A stretch of DNA of 64,000 bases from Saccharum officinarum. Lineage: Eukaryota; Streptophyta; Magnoliopsida; Poales; Poaceae. The first letter of the stretch is position 1; each line of letters begins with the position of its first letter. The notes beneath the pieces are model-generated. The model saw nothing but the letters and a program-made list of their open reading frames with translations, was not told the DNA's origin and searched no databases. Made by a program: the position numbers and the translations under genes. Below are positions 57,070 to 64,000 of this stretch, piece after piece. The stretch lies in the NCBI GenBank assembly GCA_020631735.1, contig CM036170.1, positions 72,989,737 through 73,053,736 on the forward strand, in the 5' to 3' direction.

Positions 57070-59963
57070 CAATCCTTACCGCGTGCGCCCACGTCGCCCA
57101 CTCCCCCTCACTGTATCACTGTTCCGGTAACAACAACGGATCACGTGAACAGCCCGCACCCGCTATGCGTTTGCCCGATGTTCCCCAGCCATCGGATGCC
57201 TACCGCGTCGTCACCCTCTCCAGAGCCTTCTCCTCGCTTCCATCGGCCAAAAATAAGCGTCCCCTCCTCAACGCCTACCGCGCCGCTGCTCCCTCTCCGC
57301 GCTCCCTCCCCACGTTGCCCTCACGAGCCTTCCTTCCCTACGCTCCCTCTTCGCCCCTGCCAGCGCCGCCCCCCGCTCTACCCGTCCTCCTCGCGCCGCC
57401 GCGCCTTCCCTCCCCGTCGCCTACGTATTCCGGATCTGCGCGCGGTGGCCATACAGACCCAGCTTGAGCTCGCCCGGCCTCCTGCGCGGAGCAGCAACGT
57501 GGCACCCCAGCATGGCATCCTAGCCACCGGCCGTCGCGGCCCGGCTGCGCCAGCAAGAGGACCAGCCACGGTACAGGCGCGCCCCTCCCCGCGCCGTTGA
57601 CTCGAGTGCCCACCTGCACGGACGCGACATCACCAACGCTGCCTCAGCTCGGCCACCGTATCTCGCGGCATGTGCCTGTTCCCTTTTCCTCCGCCGTCCC
57701 ATGCCTCCTCCCCCGCATCCTCTCTCCCTCTGTCTCTTCCTTTGTGCGATTGATCGGGCAAGCGGCCCTTTCCACTGCCGCCTCTCGAGGTCTGCTCTGT
57801 ATGTCCCTCCCTCTGTCACCACCAGGTTTCATCTTAATCTCAACATGTGCCTCTCTTTTTTAGGTGCTTTCCCTGCTTTGTCTTCTCAGCTAAGATTTCA
57901 TAGATATGCTAATTTAGGACAAACCTCTATACTGCTATCTGATTCCGGTGTTTATCACACGGATTTCATTCCTGCGCACAATGATTTTTACTGATTTCAG
58001 TGCCACGCCCATGAACACCTCCTGTTTTTCCCCTGATGCTGGATGCAGGTGATGGAAATGTTGTTTTTGGTTGTATAGCCTGTCATGAAAATAAACTCAC
58101 ATACAGGCTGATGATCTTCAATCTCCTGATGCTTGCTGCAGGCGACGAAAATGTTTTTTGAGTTGTATAGCCTGTGATTAAAATAAACTTCCATGTACGT
58201 TAGGATTATAGACTGATGATCCCCAAAGCCCCATGACATGTTCATGTATACATATGTACTGCTACCTGCTTATTTATCCTATCATGCCACTTCCCTGCCT
58301 ACATCTATTGCAATTCCATTGTTTTCTTTATGTGCCGGCAACATGAAGTAGCAAATGATGCTATTTCTCAGTGCCTGCCGTTGTACCTAGCTACAAAAGA
58401 TCAAATGATGTCATTACGCTTATTTTTGAGGCTGGCCTTATCTCCTAGATTTTTTCCTATTTGTTTATTGTTGTATCCTTAAAACAGCATGTCCAATTCG
58501 GCGAGATGACTGATTATGCAGTGCTACGCCTTTTTAAAGAAACACATTCCTATTCTATTAAGAAAAATCTATCTATCAATCAATACGTCAGGGTCCTTAT
58601 TGTCTAAATAAAGTACAACTTTCGTGCCTTACCTTCTTCCATGCCTTTGCAGCTGTGCGAGAAGTCAAACATGAACAAAGTGTTGCTTTTGCCAATTCAA
58701 CTCCTGAAGAAGCTTCCTCTATTAAAGAGGAAAAGGGTGCAACGAGAGCTTGAGGTAAAGGAAGCAGGTGCCTGCTTATTGAATATATTCTTTTCTGTAT
58801 GAAAACAAGCAATCCCCTTTGTTTATATTGCTACAACCCTTACTCTTTACAAAACAATGCATGTTTTCTATTTTACTACATTTAATCACTTATGTCTTAC
58901 CTTAGTCCTTGGGTCCATGCTCTCTCAACAAAAAAATGTCCTATGCACATGCAGTTTGGTAATGTCACCGACCTTGACCATTTTCGACATGAAAGGACCA
59001 CAGAATTGACATCATCAAGCAAGGCAACGTCTTTGGGTAAGGACTGTTGGTACTGATCACATAATATTTTCCAGTTTATGCTTACCCACATGTTTCATAA
59101 TCATTATGCAGGTATCTTTGACCTGCGTAATCTGCTTGCAAATCTCTATGTGCTTAATTCTATGCCTAATCCTTTCCACATTAGCGATGTACCTATGCAA
59201 CGTTGTATGCACAATGTAGATGGTTACCCGTTCTTGCCTATACGAGGATTGTTGTTTCAGGTCTGATCAATAATTTTACGCAAAATCCATCCCTCTGTAT
59301 TGACGCTGAAGCTGTTGATACATAACCATAGTAGTATATGCCTTTAGAGCATTGTCTGTAATGAATTACATCTTTCACAATGACGACTCTTTATAGCCAT
59401 TGCTCATGCTGCTGCACATAAACAGGCGGTTCCCTACAATTGGTTATCTGGTCTTAATAATCAGTTTATTTATTTGTTTGTTAGGAAATTCTGGGCACTG
59501 CTCACTCCCGTTCATTTTCCTTTACCATCAAGCACCTCTTATTTGATATTCTCTAATTCAAGTCTTATTGTCTCAGGTTCACTCCATGGTGCCTTCTATC
59601 CTCATGTAACAATTACACATGCTCTCTGTTGTGTCTAAACAACTCCCTGCTTACAAGGTACCAATTTGCTATGACTACAATAGTACCACTATGTACAAAA
59701 CTCACCTTTGTACCACCATGTACACCGAGAAACAGTAGTAAATGGACATAGAATAATACATGGCCTACTGCTGCTACAACTTTTTGACCATGAATTACCT
59801 GATACTTTGCAATCCCTACACTATGCTAATATTATCCTACAAAGGGCTTAAATGACAACCCGTCTCTAACTAATTATACTCATATTTTGGTTCCATGTAT
59901 GATCATATGATGTGCTGTAGTTCTGACTTGCTGCCCTGTGCGAAGCACGGGGGTACCTGCTAG
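57070..59963 (+). mobile_element. Helitron-like element with captured exons
   Basis: The right end has a hairpin, CCCTGTGC-GAA-GCACGGGG (59934-59952), 7 bases before CTAG (59960-59963), which is followed by T: a good Helitron 3' end, similar to the one at 49871. A possible 5' end is the TCC at 57073-57075, preceded by A (57072). The interior is GC-rich (57080-57800), then exon-like pieces with canonical splice sites. No Rep/helicase is present, so it is non-autonomous. Confidence 0.6.
58653..59260 (+). pseudogene. Three-exon captured gene fragment, still open and in phase
   Basis: Exon-like segments 58653-58754, 58955-59036 and 59112-59260 each have AG before and GT after. Read in one phase they are open throughout (34 + 27 + 50 codons): KVLLLPIQLLKKLPLLKRKR, then FGNVTDLDHFRHERTTE, then GIFDLRNLLANLYVLN and VDGYPFLPIRGLLFQ. 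I do not recognise the source protein. No start or end exon was found, so it is probably a fragment carried by the Helitron-like element. An expressed chimeric gene is possible. Confidence 0.5.
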
Positions 59964-59965
59964 TT

Positions 59966-60001
59966 ATTTTTGTTTATGCACTTCCTGGCTTGGCGTTGCA
60001 T
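59966..60001 (+). repeat. 36-bp direct repeat, right copy
   Basis: It lies two bases after the CTAG end at 59963 and matches 57034-57069 at 34 of 36 positions. Confidence 0.9.
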
Positions 60002-60499
60002 TATTTTTTTTCACCTTCATTGCATGATTGCAGTTTGAGACGCCAGCAGCTATCCACTGTCCAGTGTCTCCTTTTGAGCATAGTCTACACCTGCACCTGT
60101 TGACTAAGTCGTCAGCGAATGATTTCACAACTAAGCAACGGTCAACCGAACTGAAGGAGTGAAGGGATCAAGTCGAACTGAAACTGGGCGCTAATGACCA
60201 ACGAGATTGTATCCTAAATCTTAAATCTTGCAGTAAACCATATAAATCCTTTGAGACCCCCTAGGCATCCAAAGACGTATCGTATCGAATTTTTTTCTCT
60301 ACCTTAATACAAAGACGCGCAAACCTTTTGCGTGATGGAGAAAAAGATTGTATCTTAAATCAACAATAACCGACGAGATACGTCCTAGATCAATGAACAG
60401 GTTGTTTCAAGTCCGGGACCTGGAACGCGGCACCGACACAGGTTGGTGTTGGCGAACCAGGAGCTGGTCTCGTTCAGAGCAACACACTGAGATCAGTAA
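60002..60499. other. Nothing recognised
   Basis: No gene or clear element end is seen. Confidence 0.35.
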
Positions 60500-60624
60500 G
60501 GGCTCGTTTGGTTAGGCTCGTTCCTGGTGGAAAATTATTCCTGGTGAAGACTCTATATAAATCACACAAGGATTCCTGGTAGGAATGGTTTCTGGGCATC
60601 ATTCGCTGCGAACCGAACGGTGCC
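60500..60624. mobile_element. Tourist MITE, TAA duplication
   Basis: It starts GGGCTCGTTTGGTTAGG and ends CGAACCGAACGGTGCC, with TAA at 60497-60499 and 60625-60627. Related to 38249. Confidence 0.85.
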
Positions 60625-61690
60625 TAATTGATTCGAAACGAAACAGGAAATTGCAATTACAAGCAAGCAAACATCAGGCTCGGCTATGTATTGAGCGGTT
60701 CTACTGTACTCTCCCTCCATGCATAAAGAAAATACTGTAGGATTTTTTTCGAATTAAACATTACAGAATTTGTAGCAGAAATTAAGGATCAAACAAAATA
60801 ATATGTATACCCTTCATTAAAAAAATAGTGGAAACTGATAAACAGTTCTGAACAATGTCAATATAATGTCAAACAATATTATAGTGTCTTTTTTATGTGA
60901 TAATTTCTTAGTTTTCTTTATGGGATGTATATAGCACGAGCGAAAGCTACTCGTAAGTCATCACACCATGACACCATACGACCAAAGCGGGAAACTATGG
61001 TCTTGTTTGGTATAGTTTTTTGGGAAAATATATAATAAGTTGATCTAACTCAGTTTTTATGTTTTAATACAAAGTAGCAAGATGACCACACATGATAGCT
61101 AGTTTTTTTCTCTCATTATAACCACTTTTTTACTTAAAAGTAGTTTTAACATAAAGCTTTTCTTTGTTTGACTATAACTATCCTCATAATAAGTTGTTTT
61201 TTTCCAATTAAATTGGAGATCAAACTATTAATTTTTCATAATCTTTTATTCAAATTTCATAAATGTGTTTTACATGGACTCTTTATTTATTTAGATATTT
61301 TTGTTCCAAAATGGACGTAAATCAAACAACTATTTTTTCTTATTTATGATTTCAATATTATTATGTATTAATTGTATTGGGCTCGAATTCTTTGATTTAT
61401 TTAATCTGTTAGATTATTATAAATCCAATGGTGTGTGTTATTTTCTATTTCCAATTAAACTCATAATTTTTATATCATCCCAAAAAACATGATGAGTTAT
61501 TTGAACATTGTTTGTTGTAAGCGTATATGGGAAAGACAAAAAAAAGTTACCATTACCAGACTTATTAGGCTTGCCTACTTCCGTCACAAGCTCAACCCTG
61601 TTCGCCTGTTCGGCCAAAGGTGATCGAGCAGTCTGCTGGCAACCGTTCTGTGGAATTCGTTTCCCAGGTCCAGCCGTGCGTAACACAAAC
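60625..61690. other. AT-rich intergenic; possible 5' part of the LINE at the end
   Basis: 60990-61500 is AT-rich without supported genes. From about 61570 the base composition rises, and this may be the 5' untranslated region of the downstream LINE. Confidence 0.35.
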
Positions 61691-61877
61691 CTTGAATGAG
61701 AGTTGTAGCCACTAGAACAACAACATTTTCCCCTAAACTAGGGTTTCCTACTCCTCTGGCGGCGACGCCGGAGTCCACCCGGAAAAGTGCCGAGATTGAC
61801 ATGACCTCGCCACCCAAACACTACGCCCGTGCTGCGCTCTCCTCCGCAAGGAGCCTGAGTGCTACCGACGATCTTGC

Positions 61878-63018
61878 ATGGCGGATCAATCCAAGAAGGA
61901 TAAGGGGAAGGGGACGAAGATGGAGGACGATGGCAGGACACCTAGTTTGGAGGAGCGCCTGAAGGGTCTGAAGTTGCAAGGGGAAGAGGAAGATGCTCTT
62001 GATTTCTCTGGTGAATTTGAAGAGCTCGTGAAGGAGATTCGTTGGCTTGCCCTTTTTAGGGTTCACATGACAAAGCCGTTCAACCACGCTGCACTGTTTA
62101 GCGCCCTAAGGAACGCTTGGTCTGCGACAAAAGATGTGACTTTCAAGGCGTTGGGTCCGAATCTGTTCCTGGTACAACCCCATTGCCTCAGCGATTGGTC
62201 GAGGGTGATGGAAGGAAGTCCATGCTTGTTTCGAGGTGCGGCTATTGTGATGGAAGAGTATGACGGCTTCTCCAACGTTCATGCGTACAAGCTAGATAAG
62301 ATACCAATCTAGGCGAGAATTCAAGGGGTCCTAGAGGGTCTTATGAATAAGAGGGAGTTGGTGGAGAAGGTAGTGAAGAAGGTTGGAGATCCTATCACGG
62401 TAGTGGTGAATGAGGGCAAGATCAACTCTACGCTATACCTGCGTACTAAGGTTTGGCTTGATCTCAAGAAACCGCTGGTGCGCATGGTGCCAATCACGCT
62501 TAAAGAACGAATGAAATACTTAGTGCAATATGAAAAGCTACCGGCTTTTTGTTTTTTCTGTGGTTGTATGGGGCATGAAGTTACTGAATGCAGAGATGGA
62601 ATTCATAGCAAAGAAAGCTGTGAGTGGGTGATTGGCTGCGTGTCCCTTACCTACCGGTATTAAGGAGGGATGATTCATGTGGAGGTAGGAGCAGAGGTCG
62701 TGGCAGAGGGCGAGGAAGAGGAGGAGGAAGAGGAGATTGAGTGGATGATGAAGCTGAAGACATGGAAACTTCTTGGGGTGATGATGAAAACCTAGACACT
62801 ACACTGTCCAAGCTAAGGGAGGGAATGGATGGGGATGGTACAGGATGTGAAGCTAAGCAAGTTAATCTTCTGGAGCATCCAGCCCAGAAGGATGCATCTA
62901 TAAGTCCTTTGAAAGAGTAGGAGAAGAAGAGACCTAGGAAGAACGGAGGAGGGAAGGATGATGATTTGTCAAACACAAATATTAGATCGGTGCTCTCCTT
63001 CGAGGAGAGTGACCGGGC
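61878..63018 (+). pseudogene. LINE ORF1 (gag-like, DUF4283 and zinc knuckle), broken
   Basis: Starts MADQSKKDKGKGTKM. A DUF4283-like part runs through LFRVHMTKPFNHAALFSALR and VMEGSPCLFRGAAIVMEEY. The zinc knuckle CFFCGCMGHEVTEC is at about 62552-62592. An Arg/Gly-rich RNA-binding-like stretch follows near 62680-62740. Breaks: stop at 62310-62312, a frame change near 62640-62660, and further stops at about 62737, 62918 and 63023. Its role in the family is to bind the element RNA. Confidence 0.82.
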
Positions 63019-63021
63019 ACA

Positions 63022-64000
63022 ATGAAAATCTTGGTCTAGAACTGCCAGGGCCTTGCTAGTGACCGGGTAGTGCATGCACTTTTGGAAATCCAGAAGCGGG
63101 AGAAACCAGATGTGTTTTTTCTGTCTGAAACACATGTGGGAAAAGCAAAGGCAGAAAGTTTGAAACGAAGGCTAGGATGTGATCACTTTATCATCAACGA
63201 AAGTGATGGTCGAAGTGGGGGTTTGCTTATGATGTGGAGGAAGGAGATAGTGATTCAATATCAAGGTGTTTCACAATATTTCATAAATGTGGTGGTTAGA
63301 GGCTATGAGGAGTGGAGGTTGACAAGAATTTATGAAGAGCCGAGATGGAAGTATAAACATTTGACATGGGAGGCATTGTGGTCTTTGCATGGTAATTTGT
63401 CCCTCCCGTGGTTGGCTCTAGGGGATTTTAATGAAATATTATTCCATCATGAAAAGGAAGGGGGCCGAGCAAGATCGCAAGTACAACTGCAAGCTTTCCG
63501 GTATACTCTTATGGACTGCGAGTTAGCTGATATTGGTTTTTCAGGTGATGTGTTCACTTGGCAGAGAGGGAGGATCAGAGAACGATTGGATCGGGGAGTT
63601 GCTAATACACAATGGAATATTTTATTTCCAGAAGCACAACTTGTGAATGGGGAGATGGTCAAATCCGACCACCGCCCAATCATTGTTGAAACAGACTGCC
63701 AGTGGGCAATCTGTTAACAGGGAGGGGCCGAGGAGATTTGAAGCTAGATGGTTGAAGGAGGAAACGATGGAGGTAATAGTGCAGGCAGCCTGGGCAAGGG
63801 CTGTGGCGATGGGCAACGGTCCAAAGCTGATGACAAAGGTGAATGCGGTGCACGATGATTTGCATGCCTGGGACCGTGAAGTTCTGAAGAAGGCTGTCCA
63901 ACATATGAAGAAATTGAAGAGAGAGCTTGAAAGCCTGAGGCGTGGGCCGCTGACTGATGAGTCGTTAACGGCACAGAAGGAGATACTCCTGCGGTTGGAG
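63022..64000 (+). pseudogene. LINE ORF2, endonuclease part, broken; continues past window
   Basis: MKILV is followed by a stop (63034-63036), then NCQGLASDRVVHALLEIQKR. Endonuclease motifs are DVFFLSETHVGKAK, LALGDFNEILFHHEKEG, FTWQRGRIRERLDRGVAN and SDHRPIIVE. The frame ends at 63715-63717, but the coding sense continues in another frame (RRFEARWLKEET, about 63735 onward) to the window edge, so a frameshift lies near 63694. It provided target nicking for LINE insertion. Confidence 0.88.

Larger units (their letters stand above)
61700..64000 (+). mobile_element. LINE (L1-type), 3' part outside window
   Basis: ORF1 with a DUF4283-like region and CCHC zinc knuckle is followed by ORF2 beginning with an endonuclease, the L1-type order. 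The reverse transcriptase would lie right of the window. The exact 5' end is not determined. Both frames have stops and frameshifts, so it is defective, but less decayed than the LINE at 3033-6083. Confidence 0.88.

Overview
This window is nuclear DNA from a grass. The WOX2 and FLA4 homologues resemble maize and sorghum forms, introns are long and rich in MITEs, and GC-rich genes sit in a sea of nested transposons. This points to an Andropogoneae (PACMAD) genome such as sorghum, sugarcane, Miscanthus or maize relatives; the species cannot be fixed from the sequence alone.

Layout. 1-3032 is the 3' part of a decayed Ty1/copia element whose 3' LTR abuts a decayed minus-strand LINE (3033-6083), so the copia element landed inside the LINE. 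7408-10450 (minus) is a two-exon WUSCHEL-related homeobox gene, WOX2, with three MITE-like insertions in its 2.06-kb intron. 11.8-19.4 kb is a repeat zone: nested Stowaway MITEs, a Tourist-like MITE split by a solo LTR, a degenerate nuclear copy of plastid rrn16 DNA, a (TA)n tract and more MITEs. 19685-21806 (minus) is the ribosomal protein eL36 gene. 22-36 kb is mostly repeats, including a Mutator-like element (29320-32631, perfect 9-bp target duplication) that holds a gene fragment and was later split by a 2.5-kb solo LTR (perfect 5-bp target duplication). 36872-37916 (plus) is a three-exon ENTH-domain gene. 42686-43965 (minus) is a FLA4/SOS5-type fasciclin-like arabinogalactan protein gene with one frameshift. 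45501-54781 (minus) is a ten-exon O-fucosyltransferase-family gene whose splice phases all close to a 562-residue protein; its sixth intron hosts a Helitron-like insertion with protein phosphatase 2C exon fragments and a 49-bp SINE tail with an 18-bp target duplication. 56957-57029 is a tRNA-Lys(CUU) gene, followed by a second Helitron-like element flanked by 36-bp direct repeats. The window ends in a plus-strand LINE (ORF1 and ORF2 start) cut by the window edge.

The host genes are functionally unrelated: embryo patterning (WOX2), translation (eL36), endocytic membrane traffic (ENTH), cell-wall/salt signalling (FLA4) and Golgi glycosylation (O-fucosyltransferase). No operon-like or coordinated system is visible. 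The main interest is insertion history. Several nested insertions can be ordered from exact target-site duplications, and two Helitron-like elements with similar 3' ends carry exon fragments, one of them a three-exon chain still open and in phase. I found no convincing new biological system.
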